Numbered from the stretch's first letter, positions 51,007 to 59,535 are shown. The stretch is DNA of 64,000 nucleotides from Mycobacterium numidiamassiliense (GCF_900157365.1 NZ_FUEZ01000004.1:3936966-4000965); one strand, 5' to 3'. Translations and numbers: made by a program. Notes: generated from the sequence alone by a model not told the origin.

Positions 51007-52674
51007 TCACCGTCCATCGATTTGCCCGAAGTCGATCTCGCCGGCGTACGCCAGCCGCTGGTTGGCGACGGCGGTGATGGCATCCTCGGCGCTCGTGTTC
51101 CCGGAACTCGCCCGCAAGAAGTCTTCGCGGCGCAGCCGCCAGAGCTCACCCGCCTGCGTGCAGCGCACGGTGGCTGTGCGCGGCGCATTGAACAGCAGGG
51201 CGATCTCACCGAAGTGGTCGCCGTGATGCAGCGTCCGCACGTGCTGGCCGTCGACGATGGTGTCGAAGAGACCGGAGCTGACGAGAAACATGTCGTCGGC
51301 CGGGTCACCTTGTCGGACAACGACTTCGCCCTCGGCGGCGGGTACCGCGACAAGTGCGTCGGCCAGCTGGTTAGCCGCCGCAACGGACAGCGGCCCGAAC
51401 GCCGCCACGTTTGTGATGGCGGCGAACTCCGCACGATGCGCCGGGGCCTGCTTCTCGACCTGGGTCAGCCGCACCAGGCTGTACACCGCGCCGAGGATCG
51501 CCAGGCCGACGGCGATCCGCAGCGTCGCGCGCACTCCCAGGGCGGCGTTCAACTCCGCGGCCAACAGCGCCGAGACCGCGGAGACCGCGACGCCGAGCAA
51601 CGTGTTGACTCCCACGAGCAGATCCAGTGATCGCCCCGACGCGGTGCTCTGCAGCAAGGTGCGGCTGCTGACTCCCTGGTAGACCATCCCGATGCTGATC
51701 ACGCTCAGCAGTGGGAGGGCAATGAATTTGCTCGAGACGACCGTGAGGAGGAACAACGCGCCCGCGCACACCAGCAGGCCGATGGTCAGCGCCAGAGACA
51801 TCGAGCGTCGGCCCAAGGAAAGGCTGGCGATGCCCCCGATGAATCCACCGGCAGTGCCGAACGCGATCAGCACCGGGGTCCCGTCCGCACCGATGTGCAA
51901 GAGCTGAGTCGCGATGCTGGTGACGTTGCTGTGCTCGAAGCCGCCGATCACCGCGGTCAACATCAGGATGAGGACGACCGCCCGAGCGTTCGGTAACTTC
52001 CGGAGCACACCGAGCCCGCCCGCGAGTTGGCCGAGGAAATGTGAACCGTCGCTGCCGCCGCGGGTATCGACACCCCGGATCGCGAAGAGTGGACCCGCGC
52101 CGAGCACCCCGAACACCACCACGATCGCCAACACGACCGTCGGTCCGGACAAATACAAACCCGCCGCGGCCACGCCCGCCCCAACCAGTGCCGCCGCGGT
52201 ATCGATCAGGGCGGAGAACGCATTCGACGCGACAAGTTGGGCCGGGGTGTCAGCCAGCCACGGCATCAGCGCGTCGTGCAGTGCCCTCGGCGCGGTGTGC
52301 GTGAACCCCTCGATGACGATGGGAACGAATAGCAGCACGCTTGGCACGTGAAATTCCAGCACCGGAATCAGCAGGGCCACCGCGACGGCATTGGCGATGA
52401 ACGACGCGGCCAGTACGCGCTCACGCCGGAACCGGCCCGCCAGTGCGGAATACACCGGAGCGCCGAAGGCGCCGCCGAGTTGCCGCGCCATCAGATACCA
52501 GCCTGGGCCGATCGGGCCGAACTGGTCGTAGGTAACGACCAGCAGCGTCGCATTCCACGCCACATGGCCCAGCACGCCGATCGCGATCGCGACTTCGACT
52601 TTGACGATGTTCCGATTGGCTAGAGCGTCGCGAACCACAGCCCATCGATTGGGCCGTTTGGGCCGCTCGTCCAC
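51007..52674 (-). CDS. MFS-like transporter fused to cyclic-nucleotide-binding domain (first copy)
   Basis: Protein of 555 aa, GTG start at 52672-52674 with TACGCT 6 bases upstream. The N-terminal RWAVVRDALANRNIVKVE leads into about 12 membrane helices, with PVYSALAGRFRRERVLAASFI, LMPWLADTPAQLVASNAFSAL and SLDLLVGVNTLLGVAVSAV matching the second copy. The C-terminal cNMP domain has GEVVVRQGDPADDMFLVSSG and GDHFGEIALLFNAPRTATVRC, with an intact phosphate-binding cassette. It lies 54 bases after lprH. In H37Rv this place holds Rv1419, a lectin-like gene, so the pair is accessory here. Confidence 0.86.
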   Translation of the reverse strand: MDERPKRPNRWAVVRDALANRNIVKVEVAIAIGVLGHVAWNATLLVVTYDQFGPIGPGWYLMARQLGGAFGAPVYSALAGRFRRERVLAASFIANAVAVALLIPVLEFHVPSVLLFVPIVIEGFTHTAPRALHDALMPWLADTPAQLVASNAFSALIDTAAALVGAGVAAAGLYLSGPTVVLAIVVVFGVLGAGPLFAIRGVDTRGGSDGSHFLGQLAGGLGVLRKLPNARAVVLILMLTAVIGGFEHSNVTSIATQLLHIGADGTPVLIAFGTAGGFIGGIASLSLGRRSMSLALTIGLLVCAGALFLLTVVSSKFIALPLLSVISIGMVYQGVSSRTLLQSTASGRSLDLLVGVNTLLGVAVSAVSALLAAELNAALGVRATLRIAVGLAILGAVYSLVRLTQVEKQAPAHRAEFAAITNVAAFGPLSVAAANQLADALVAVPAAEGEVVVRQGDPADDMFLVSSGLFDTIVDGQHVRTLHHGDHFGEIALLFNAPRTATVRCTQAGELWRLRREDFLRASSGNTSAEDAITAVANQRLAYAGEIDFGQIDGR

Positions 52675-52686
52675 GCGCAGAGCGTA
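52675..52686 (-). promoter_or_regulatory. Leaderless promoter of the first MFS-CNB gene
   Basis: TACGCT on the minus strand (52681-52686) ends 6 bases before the GTG start. The pair can therefore be transcribed independently of lprH. Confidence 0.58.
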
Positions 52687-52728
52687 GCGCCGTCCGACAA
52701 AGGATTGTGAAATTCCGCACGATTCGCC

Positions 52729-53412
52729 TCAGGCGGAGGTGCCGTTGAGCTGCGCCCTTCTTTTCGCCGCCCAATCGGCCATGGGGAAACCGGGCTTGGT
52801 GTCACATGCCGACAGCATCAGCGCCACCCGCGGGACGACGGCCAACCCGTAGTCGCAGGTCCAGTTGGAGCGGGTCATGGTCCACACGAGCACACCATCG
52901 GCCGGTGTGGCGAAGTAGCTCAGCCGCATCGGTTGGAAGTCTCCGAGCGGGGCCACGCCGATGGCGTCGCCACGACAATCCGAGACGGCGCTGAAGCCCT
53001 TCCAGACCACGTCGTGGGTGTTCAGGTCGTCGCGATAGACGTCGGCCGATTCCGCGTACAGAGCCGGGCCGCCGACGGCATATGCCGACTCGGCGTGGTC
53101 GGATGCGCCGGCGGGTATCAGCGGTGAGGCCCTGAAAAGCAGGGCCGCCGCGCACTCCGGTGGCCGAGTGTGGGTGAAGTAGCTGTCCCCCACCGGAATT
53201 GCGACCGCGCGCCCGAGCGGGGTTGTGTCGCCATCGTGCAGCAGCAGATCGCGTGCCGGGACCGGCGCAGGCTTGGGCTTGGGCTTGGCGGAGGTGCCGG
53301 GCGCGGGCTGGCTGGAGGCCCGGGTCGCCTGCCCGGACACAGACGAGGTGCAGGCGCCCAGTGTCAACGCGACGGCGACTGCTGCGACCGGCGCCCACCG
53401 ACGACTTGCCAT
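52729..53412 (-). CDS. lprH: Lipoprotein LprH
   Basis: Lipoprotein of 227 aa. MASRRWAPVAAVAVALTLGAC gives a signal peptide with lipobox LGAC at residues 18-21. A Pro/Lys linker (PKPKPAPVPA) is followed by a domain with four cysteines (PPECAAALLF, VSDCRGD, WTCDYGLAV, LSACDTKPGFP) and the pattern of the PknH-type extracellular sensor fold. Ligand unknown. ATG with TACGAT 6 bases upstream. Corresponds to Rv1418. Confidence 0.88.
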   Translation of the reverse strand: MASRRWAPVAAVAVALTLGACTSSVSGQATRASSQPAPGTSAKPKPKPAPVPARDLLLHDGDTTPLGRAVAIPVGDSYFTHTRPPECAAALLFRASPLIPAGASDHAESAYAVGGPALYAESADVYRDDLNTHDVVWKGFSAVSDCRGDAIGVAPLGDFQPMRLSYFATPADGVLVWTMTRSNWTCDYGLAVVPRVALMLSACDTKPGFPMADWAAKRRAQLNGTSA

Positions 53413-53424
53413 CGGCCGATCGTA
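53413..53424 (-). promoter_or_regulatory. Leaderless promoter of lprH
   Basis: TACGAT on the minus strand (53419-53424) ends 6 bases before the lprH ATG; no ribosome-binding site is seen. Confidence 0.58.
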
Positions 53425-53448
53425 CGACGATGTCGCCGCGGAAAGTAT

Positions 53449-53916
53449 TCAGTGCGCGCGCAGATCCGGCCGGTAGCGAGCCAGCAGCGACCGGACCGTG
53501 TCCATGGCAGCCACCGCCCGGTCCTTGTCGACGGCCTGGATCGCCATCACCGGGACATACTCGTCGTCGGGCAGGTCGACACGTGCCCAGCGGCCGCCAG
53601 GGGGAAACGACACATCGACCACCTCGGACCATGGAATCATCCTGTAGCCGAACAGGTTTCGCACCGAGAGGCCGGCGGGTCCGATTCGCAGCGTGGGCCG
53701 GGCGAACAACAGCAAGGCCCCTGCGATCACCAGCCCCAGAATGGCCATTGCCACCTGGTCGGCGGTTTGGAAGATCACGCCGCTGGCCCCATTCTTGAGC
53801 AGGAAGCCGACCGCGATATGCACCACCGCGATCAGAAACGCTGCGGCATAAACGAATATCGGGGTCAGGTGCGGACGCAGTTCGACATCCCACGCGTCAT
53901 GGGACGCCGGGCTCAC
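53449..53916 (-). CDS. Membrane protein with PH-like domain (Rv1417 type)
   Basis: Protein of 155 aa. Two hydrophobic helices, PIFVYAAAFLIAVVHIAVGFLL and VAMAILGLVIAGALLLF, are followed by a PH-like cytoplasmic segment RIGPAGLSVRNLFGYRMIPW, then SEVVDVSFPPGGRWARVDLPDDE. GTG start overlaps the ribH stop (GTGA), so it is translated with the riboflavin genes, although no role in that pathway is known. Confidence 0.86.
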   Translation of the reverse strand: MSPASHDAWDVELRPHLTPIFVYAAAFLIAVVHIAVGFLLKNGASGVIFQTADQVAMAILGLVIAGALLLFARPTLRIGPAGLSVRNLFGYRMIPWSEVVDVSFPPGGRWARVDLPDDEYVPVMAIQAVDKDRAVAAMDTVRSLLARYRPDLRAH

Positions 53917-54392
53917 GACCGAATGCGTAGGTCTCGTAGGGTCAGCGCGGCGGTCAGGGCCGCCCCGGCCGCCTGTGCTCCCTTGTCCTCCGCGGACGAC
54001 GGAAGCCCGGCCCGATCCAACGCCTGCTCCTCGGTGTTGGTGGTGAGCACGCCGTTGCCCACCGGTGTCGATGTGTCCAGGGAGACCCGGGTCAGGCCCT
54101 GGGTCACCGCGTCGCAGACGTATTCGAAATGCGGTGTGGCGCCCCGGATCACGACACCGAGCGCGACGACGGCATCGTGGTTGCGGGCCAGCTCCTGGGC
54201 CACCACCGGGATCTCCACGGCCCCGTGCACACGGACCACCGTCGGGTTGTCGATGCCCGACTCCGTGGCCACCTTGCGGGCACCGGCCAGCAGCGCCTCA
54301 CAGATGGTGCTGTGCCACGAGCTGGCGACGATGCCGAGGCGCAGATCAGACGCGTCCACTGCCGCGACTTGCGGCTCGCCGCTTCCGCTCAC
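53913..54392 (-). CDS. ribH: 6,7-dimethyl-8-ribityllumazine synthase
   Basis: Enzyme of 159 aa that condenses 5-amino-6-ribitylaminouracil with dihydroxybutanone phosphate, the penultimate riboflavin step. Motifs are LGIVASSWHSTICEALLAGA, VRVHGAVEIPVVAQELA, VALGVVIRGATPHFEYVCDAVTQGL with the catalytic histidine, and TPVGNGVLTTNTEEQALDRAG. It follows ribA2 by 52 bases. Corresponds to Rv1416. Confidence 0.96.
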   Translation of the reverse strand: MSGSGEPQVAAVDASDLRLGIVASSWHSTICEALLAGARKVATESGIDNPTVVRVHGAVEIPVVAQELARNHDAVVALGVVIRGATPHFEYVCDAVTQGLTRVSLDTSTPVGNGVLTTNTEEQALDRAGLPSSAEDKGAQAAGAALTAALTLRDLRIRS

Positions 54393-54444
54393 TTGCGCCC
54401 CTCCTCAGCATCGCTGCGCGCTGCATCGTCGCGGATGCGGCCGC

Positions 54445-55722
54445 TCACAGGGCGCCGCCGAATTCGCCTGGCAGATGGACGGATTCGTGAAATTCGTCCA
54501 GCCCGGCCAAGTCGTGTCCCATCTTGTCGCGTTTGGTCATCAGGTAGCGGATGTTCTCGGCGTTGGCCCGTACCGGCAGCGAGACGCGCTCGATGATGTG
54601 CAGTCCGTAGCCGTCCAGCCCGACCCGCTTGGCGGGATTGTTGGTCAGCAGCCGCATAGAGCGGACCCCCAGGTCGACCAGGATCTGCGCGCCGATTCCG
54701 TAATCCCGCGCGTCGGCGGGCAACCCGAGCTTGAGGTTGGCGTCCACGGTGTCTTCGCCGGCGTCCTGCAGCTGGTAGGCCTGCAGTTTGTGCATCAGGC
54801 CGATGCCGCGCCCCTCGTGACCGCGCATGTACAACACCACGCCGCGGCCCTCGCGCGCGACCATCGCCATCGCGGCGTCCAGCTGAGGTCCGCAATCGCA
54901 ACGGCGCGAGCCGAACACGTCGCCGGTCAGGCACTCGGAGTGCACGCGGACCAACACGTCGTCGCCCTCGCCGTTCGGGCCCGGGAGGTCGCCGCGCACC
55001 AACGCCACGTGTTCGACGTCCTCGTAGATGCTGGCGTAGCCGATGGCGCGAAACTCCCCGTGCCGCGTCGGGATGCGGGCTTCGGCGATGCGCGCGATGT
55101 GCTTCTCGTGCTTGCGCCGCCACTCGATGATGTCGGCGATGGTGATCAGCGCAAGGTCGTGTTCGTCGGCGAAGACCCGGAGTTCGTCGGTCTGGGCCAT
55201 GGCGCCTTCGTCCTTCTGGCTGACGATCTCGCAGATCGCGCCGGCGGGTTGCAGCCCCGCCATGCGGGCGAGGTCGACCGCGGCCTCGGTGTGGCCGGGC
55301 CGACGAAGGACGCCGCCGTCCTTGGCGCGCAGCGGAACCACGTGACCGGGACGGGTGAAGTCGTTGGCGACGCTGGTGGGGTCGGCCAAGAGCCGCATCG
55401 TGGTGGCCCGATCGGACGCCGAGATCCCGGTGCCCACACCATTTCGCGCATCGACGGTCACGGTGTAGGCAGTGCCGTGCTTGTCCTGGTTCACCGCGTA
55501 CATAGGCAGCAGTCCCAGCCGGTCGCAGATCTCCCCGTCCAGCGGCACGCAAAGATAGCCCGAGGTGTAGCGGACCATGAAGGCCACCATCTCCGGGGTG
55601 GCTTTCTCGGCGGCGAAGATCAGGTCGCCCTCGTTCTCGCGATCCTCGTCGTCGATGACGACCACGGCCTTACCCGCCGCTATGTCGGCAACCGCCCTTT
55701 CGACGGAGTCCAACCTGGTCAT
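54445..55722 (-). CDS. ribA2: Bifunctional 3,4-dihydroxy-2-butanone-4-phosphate synthase / GTP cyclohydrolase II
   Basis: Enzyme of 425 aa starting the riboflavin pathway from both ribulose-5-phosphate and GTP. ATG at 55722 gives the family length. The DHBP synthase half has VVVIDDEDRENEGDLIFAAE and GHVVPLRAKDGGVLRRPGHTEAAVDLARMAG. The cyclohydrolase half (from about 205) has VRVHSECLTGDVFGSRRCDCGPQLDAAM with the zinc cysteines, and YMRGHEGRGIGLMHKLQAYQLQD. It would use the same Ru5P pool as rpe. Upstream 269 bases show no FMN riboswitch that I can recognise. Confidence 0.96.
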   Translation of the reverse strand: MTRLDSVERAVADIAAGKAVVVIDDEDRENEGDLIFAAEKATPEMVAFMVRYTSGYLCVPLDGEICDRLGLLPMYAVNQDKHGTAYTVTVDARNGVGTGISASDRATTMRLLADPTSVANDFTRPGHVVPLRAKDGGVLRRPGHTEAAVDLARMAGLQPAGAICEIVSQKDEGAMAQTDELRVFADEHDLALITIADIIEWRRKHEKHIARIAEARIPTRHGEFRAIGYASIYEDVEHVALVRGDLPGPNGEGDDVLVRVHSECLTGDVFGSRRCDCGPQLDAAMAMVAREGRGVVLYMRGHEGRGIGLMHKLQAYQLQDAGEDTVDANLKLGLPADARDYGIGAQILVDLGVRSMRLLTNNPAKRVGLDGYGLHIIERVSLPVRANAENIRYLMTKRDKMGHDLAGLDEFHESVHLPGEFGGAL

Positions 55723-55991
55723 CCCTGCTACCTTGCTGTCGCACCGGGTCACACGCGAAGCACGTGTTGCTCTCAGTATGAACCACGACGCCCCCGCAGT
55801 TATTGCCGCGGTTTTCGGCGAGACGATACCCGTCACGCGCACCGCACCGCCGCGGCGAGCTCTGGGAGTGCATCTCGGGCCGCCGGAACGCCCTGCCCAG
55901 CGAAATCGCCCGGCAACGGAGACGTCTCGATTGCGTCGCATGCCGGTATCGACGCGTTTAGCGCCGGTTGTCGTGGGGAATCGATGGTGGC

Positions 55992-56348
55992 ATGAAAACT
56001 GCTATGCGAACGGGGCCGTGGTTACGCCTGTGTACGGGCGTGCTGGCGGCCGGTGGTGTTGCCGCGTCCACTCTCGGGCTGGCCGCGGGGGTCGCGCAAG
56101 CGGCGCCTTCTCCTGTCCCCACGTATCACTGGTGCCCGGGTGATCAGTGGAACGAGTCCTGGGGTCCGTATCAGAACTGGAACACCTGCCACGACTGGGA
56201 AGGGAACAACCCGGCCGGTTGGGGAGCGCCCCCGTGGGCGCCCCCGCCGCCGCCTCCGCCGCCGTGGGCGCCGTGGGCCCAGATCGTCTGGAACCCGGGT
56301 GCGAATCATTGGGGCTACTGGAACGGCCCTGTCTGGATCCCGGTGTAG
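55992..56348 (+). CDS. Small secreted Trp/Pro-rich protein
   Basis: Protein of 118 aa. ATG at 55992 with GGTGG upstream. A signal peptide (TGPWLRLCTGVLAAGGVAAS) ends in AQA-APS near residue 37. The mature part is short and unusual, with many tryptophans (YHWCPGDQWNESWGPYQNW), two cysteines in C-P-G ... T-C-H-D, a run of prolines and NPGANHWGYWNGPVW. Similar small exported mycobacterial proteins are known but unassigned. It lies in the 3-kb accessory stretch between ribA2 and ribC. Confidence 0.7.
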   Translation: MKTAMRTGPWLRLCTGVLAAGGVAASTLGLAAGVAQAAPSPVPTYHWCPGDQWNESWGPYQNWNTCHDWEGNNPAGWGAPPWAPPPPPPPPWAPWAQIVWNPGANHWGYWNGPVWIPV

Positions 56349-56434
56349 CCGGACGTCGGACCTGAGTGAGTGAAAGCAGGTCGCGGCGGCTCGAGGGGGC
56401 CGCCCGCGGCCTGTTTTCCGTTTGACGGGCAAGG

Positions 56435-57076
56435 CTACGCGGCGGGCTCGCGACGTTGATACACCGTCACTCGATCTCGCTGGGGCCACCATTTCACCGG
56501 TTGACGGGAATCAATTTCCGTCCAGTCTCTATCGATAATCATGTGCATCGCGTCATTGCCGTTGGCACCGCCAGGTCCCTCGCCGATGTAAATGACACGT
56601 TGTCCTTGGTAGGCCAGCAATGTCCGCTGGCCGACATCCTGGCCGTGGGGCGGCCACGAGAGAAATAGCGTCCGGTCGGAGTGCAGCGCCACGGCCTCGG
56701 CGCAGTCCCTCGCACAGACGTCGGCATAGAGGTCCTCGCCATGCCAACCATTGACGTGCAACATCGCGCCCGGCTTCAGGTCGTAGCACACGACGTCCAC
56801 ACCGAGCTGTCCAAGCACATAGGCCCAATAACCAGTCCCCGCAATAGGATCGACCAGGCCGTTGTGCGCGTGCTGGGCTACGAACTCCACGGTCTCGGGG
56901 TCGGGAATACTCCAGCTGTACTTCCTGACGAGCGCTTGCCGGTTCGGCGAACGGGCCAGGTTCTCTTGGACCGTGCGCTTGAGGTCGTAGAACCCGACCA
57001 CCGGGCCGCCCCCGAGGCGTGTGTCGGTCTCAACGGAATCCTTGACCGTGTCCCAATACGGATTGTCGATGGCCAT
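56435..57076 (-). CDS. Probable SAM-dependent methyltransferase-like protein, target unknown
   Basis: Protein of 213 aa; ATG with AAGGACG upstream. LVDPIAGTGYWAYVLGQLG (residues 75-92) fits methyltransferase motif I, followed by VVCYDLKPG where the aspartate would contact the ribose. LFLSWPPHGQ (137-146) sits where N6-adenine or related enzymes carry an N/D/S-P-P-Y/F box, here S-W-P-P. The N-terminal 70 residues (YWDTVKDSVETD, RKYSWSIPDPETVEFV) are not assignable. Could act on nucleic acid, protein or a small molecule. No restriction partner is seen nearby. Confidence 0.65.
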   Translation of the reverse strand: MAIDNPYWDTVKDSVETDTRLGGGPVVGFYDLKRTVQENLARSPNRQALVRKYSWSIPDPETVEFVAQHAHNGLVDPIAGTGYWAYVLGQLGVDVVCYDLKPGAMLHVNGWHGEDLYADVCARDCAEAVALHSDRTLFLSWPPHGQDVGQRTLLAYQGQRVIYIGEGPGGANGNDAMHMIIDRDWTEIDSRQPVKWWPQRDRVTVYQRREPAA

Positions 57077-57421
57077 TCGAACGTCCTTATGTTGCGCTTC
57101 TGAACTAATGTGGCTTCAGGTCGTGTCGCCCCGAGGTCGGGCAGGTTAAATCGGCTATCCGCGATTGTCTGCCGTGCCGCCGACGCGGTTAGCCGCAACC
57201 CGTCGTCCGCCTGCTGGGCTGCCTTCATTGCGCTGTTCGGCAGGTGTGGGTCCGCGCCGGTGAGCCGGTGAGCCCCTACGCAGGGCCACGCTTTCACAAT
57301 CCCTGTACCCAGGAGTTGAGCATTCGTTAATTCAGTGAGCTGGATCAAACGGACCACGTTGGGCGATGGGACGGAGCAGAATCCGAATTCGTAGGGCCCA
57401 AACTTGGAGTACGTGAATTGG
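57077..57421. other. Divergent intergenic region
   Basis: About 345 bases separating the methyltransferase-like gene and a secreted-protein gene that point away from each other. It is visibly richer in A/T than the rest, particularly in 57300-57421. I see promoters only by position, and no repeats or genes. Confidence 0.5.
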
Positions 57422-58006
57422 ATGAAAAGAATGAAGAAAATCATAACTTGCGCTTCAATCGTATCTTTCGGCTTCTGTGCATCAATATTTCTCCCGGCCG
57501 GATCGGCTCACGCTGACCTCTGCCCGTATCCCGGCGTTGGGTCCGGTGGCGGCGCTTTGTTCGGGCAGGGCGGCTTCTGCGACTACCCGACCGAGATCAA
57601 CGGCTCGCATATGCATTGCGAGGCAGGTGGTTTCGGCGTCAACGGCATTCTCGGTGCCGCTAACGGCGGCGGTAGCTTCGCATTCGGTGGCGCCGGTATC
57701 GGCGCTCTTAGTTGTACGTGGCGCTGTCCAGACGGCGCGATGGCACCGGCACCTAACCCGCCAGGGTTGTGGAGGGAATACATGGTGGTGATGAACTCTA
57801 CGAATTTCTGCAAGGACCACATGGCACCGAACGGTTTTTGGGGTGAACCGGTTTTAGCGACTGAGGGAGTCCCGCCAGATGAGCGACCAACGGAAGCACC
57901 GGAAATACCGGGACGACCGATCCCGAAACCGGGACCACCAGCACCCGCGTTGCAAGTAACACCGGGGATACCAGGAGCGCTAACACCAGGGATACCGAAT
58001 CCGTAA
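57422..58006 (+). CDS. Secreted Gly/Pro-rich cysteine-containing protein
   Basis: Protein of 194 aa. ATG at 57422 is taken; TTG at 57404 or ATG at 57431 are possible. The signal peptide MKRMKKIITCASIVSFGFCA ends in SAHA-DLCPYPG near residue 32. The mature part has paired cysteines (LCPYPG, GFCDYP, MHCEAGG, LSCTWRCPDG, NFCKDH) and a Pro-rich end with GIPG-type repeats. The order D-L-C-P ... E-I-N-G-S-H-x-H-C resembles other small exported mycobacterial proteins, none characterised to my knowledge. The 5' part is AT-richer than the surroundings. Confidence 0.7.
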   Translation: MKRMKKIITCASIVSFGFCASIFLPAGSAHADLCPYPGVGSGGGALFGQGGFCDYPTEINGSHMHCEAGGFGVNGILGAANGGGSFAFGGAGIGALSCTWRCPDGAMAPAPNPPGLWREYMVVMNSTNFCKDHMAPNGFWGEPVLATEGVPPDERPTEAPEIPGRPIPKPGPPAPALQVTPGIPGALTPGIPNP

Positions 58007-58307
58007 TGGACCGGCAGGCAGCGTGGATTGCGTGTATGGACTGCCACTGTAGGGTTTGAGATCTTTGATTTTATGCCCATCAGCTGGGCTTATGCGCTAT
58101 GCGCCGCTCAACAGAGCGCGCGGGCCACGTTGATGGACGAGGCGACGCAGTTGGCTCGCCGCGTTAATACACTGCTGTGGCCACCATTTCCGTCGTCGCC
58201 GGTGCCCAATGCAGCAAACCGTTGACGCCCTCCATGATTGGCGTCGCCGGGCTGCTGACCTAGCCGCTACCAACTGTGTTGCGGCAGTGGGGTATTCGAG
58301 AATGCGC
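58007..58307. other. Intergenic region between convergent genes
   Basis: About 300 bases between the ends of a secreted-protein gene and the TM2-domain gene. A 65-codon open frame at 58028-58225 has no ribosome-binding site and no recognisable content. I see no hairpin strong enough to call a terminator. Confidence 0.45.
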
Positions 58308-58610
58308 TCAGTCCCGTAGCGCGCGTCCCTGCGCGTCCGGAACCTTGCCCAGAAGGATCATGATTCCGTCGACGAACGGCCACAAGGCGCCGATTCCGAG
58401 GGTGCAAACGGACACCAGGAGTTGCACGATGCCGATGGTTGTGTAGCCGAGGTAAAAACGACCTATCCCAAAACCGCCCACGAAAATCTGCAGCAAACCC
58501 GCCACCAACTTGCTCTTGTCCGACAGTGGCTGGCCCGAGGGGCCGACCCCATGCGCGGGCCCGCCGTTCGGGTCCGGGTACCGGCCGGGCGTCGGTGCGT
58601 GACTCGTCAT
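58308..58610 (-). CDS. TM2-domain membrane protein
   Basis: Protein of 100 aa; ATG at 58608-58610 with GAGAGA upstream. A polar lead rich in Pro/Gly (HAPTPGRYPDPNGGPAHG) precedes KSKLVAGLLQIFVGGFGIGRFYLGY and TTIGIVQLLVSVCTLGIGALWPFVDGIMIL, which is a textbook TM2 domain with the G-x-x-x-x-F-Y-L-G and W-x-x-x-D patterns. Function of TM2 proteins in bacteria is unknown. The last residues (GKVPDAQGRALRD) are cytoplasmic. Confidence 0.82.
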   Translation of the reverse strand: MTSHAPTPGRYPDPNGGPAHGVGPSGQPLSDKSKLVAGLLQIFVGGFGIGRFYLGYTTIGIVQLLVSVCTLGIGALWPFVDGIMILLGKVPDAQGRALRD

Positions 58611-58801
58611 ATTTGTTCTCTCTCTATTGAATGCTTCCGGATTCGGTGCGCTGGATGCTCTGCGTGCCGTGGTCGGTTGGGGCAGCCACGGACACCGGCC
58701 GGTGGCCGGTCTCGGCAATACTCAGCGCGATGCCTTGGAGCATTCTCAAAACATCCTTGGAATACGCAGCTTCAGTGACCACGCTCCTTCTCGCCGCGGC
58801 G

Positions 58802-59404
58802 CTATTTCTTCAAAAGGAGCCGCTCAACATACTTGGCGATGACGTCCACTTCGAGGTTCACCCGGGTGCCGACGGGTGCGCTGCCCAGGGTGGTCAGCTC
58901 CCGAGTCGTCGGGATCAGCGACACCTCGAACCAGTCCCGCGGTGCGGCACCAAGGCCGGAGACCGTCAAAGAGATCCCGTCGACGGTGATCGACCCCTTC
59001 TCGACGACGTAGCGCGCGACCTCGGCGGGGATCTCGATGCGCACCACCTCCCAGTTCTCGGACGGCGCCCGGGCCACGACCTGGCCGGTGCCGTCGACGT
59101 GCCCCTGCACGATGTGCCCGCCGAGCCGGCTGTTGACGGCCGCGGCGCGCTCCAGGTTCACCCGGCTGCCGGGCTCCAGCGCGCCCAGGTTGGACCGGTT
59201 CAGGGTCTCGGCCATCACGTCGGCGGTGAATTGCCCGTCGGCCAGCAACTCGGCGACCGTCAGGCACACGCCGTTGACGGCGATCGAGTCGCCATGGCCG
59301 GCGTCCGCGGTGACGACGGGTCCGCGAATGGTCAGGCGCGCCGCGTCGTTGAGGACATCCCGGCCGGTGACCTCTCCGAGTTCCTCGACAATTCCGGTGA
59401 ACAT
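58802..59404 (-). CDS. ribC: Riboflavin synthase alpha subunit
   Basis: Enzyme of 200 aa that dismutates two lumazines to riboflavin. It has two lumazine-binding repeats beginning MFTGIVEELGEVTGRD and GHIVQGHVDGTGQVVAR, with SIAVNGVCLTV and SITVDGISLTVSGL as the paired barrel motifs. Between them, NRSNLGALEPGSRVNLERAA is conserved. ATG with a TAGCCT -10 6 bases upstream. Corresponds to Rv1412; also called ribE in other bacteria. Confidence 0.96.
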   Translation of the reverse strand: MFTGIVEELGEVTGRDVLNDAARLTIRGPVVTADAGHGDSIAVNGVCLTVAELLADGQFTADVMAETLNRSNLGALEPGSRVNLERAAAVNSRLGGHIVQGHVDGTGQVVARAPSENWEVVRIEIPAEVARYVVEKGSITVDGISLTVSGLGAAPRDWFEVSLIPTTRELTTLGSAPVGTRVNLEVDVIAKYVERLLLKK

Positions 59405-59416
59405 CGCACCAGGCTA
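59405..59416 (-). promoter_or_regulatory. Leaderless promoter of ribC
   Basis: TAGCCT on the minus strand (59411-59416) ends 6 bases before the ATG, the same arrangement as at uvrC. Confidence 0.55.
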
Positions 59417-59522
59417 ATTGGCCGGCGCTCTGGCTGGTGAGCGGCCACTACAGAGGCGCCAGACCCTCGCGCCCGGCGGCGCTGCGGGCCCCGCGTTCCC
59501 GGGTCCGGTTACCGGCACCCTC

Positions 59523-59535
59523 TACGATGCAGGGT
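59523..59535 (+). promoter_or_regulatory. Leaderless promoter of lprG-P55
   Basis: TACGAT (59523-59528) ends 7 bases before the lprG ATG at 59536. This favours that ATG over the in-frame one at 59527, which lies inside the -10 element. Confidence 0.6.

Noticed and set aside
55723..55991. Possible FMN riboswitch before ribA2
   Set aside because: I looked for the conserved RFN helices and core bases and could not find them here or before ribC and rpe.
53170..55995. Long plus-strand open frame of about 940 codons
   Set aside because: Antisense to lprH, ribH and ribA2, which are all solid; the translation has no family features.
58028..58225. 65-codon open frame after the cysteine-rich secreted protein
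   Set aside because: No ribosome-binding site, no signal peptide and no recognisable motif.
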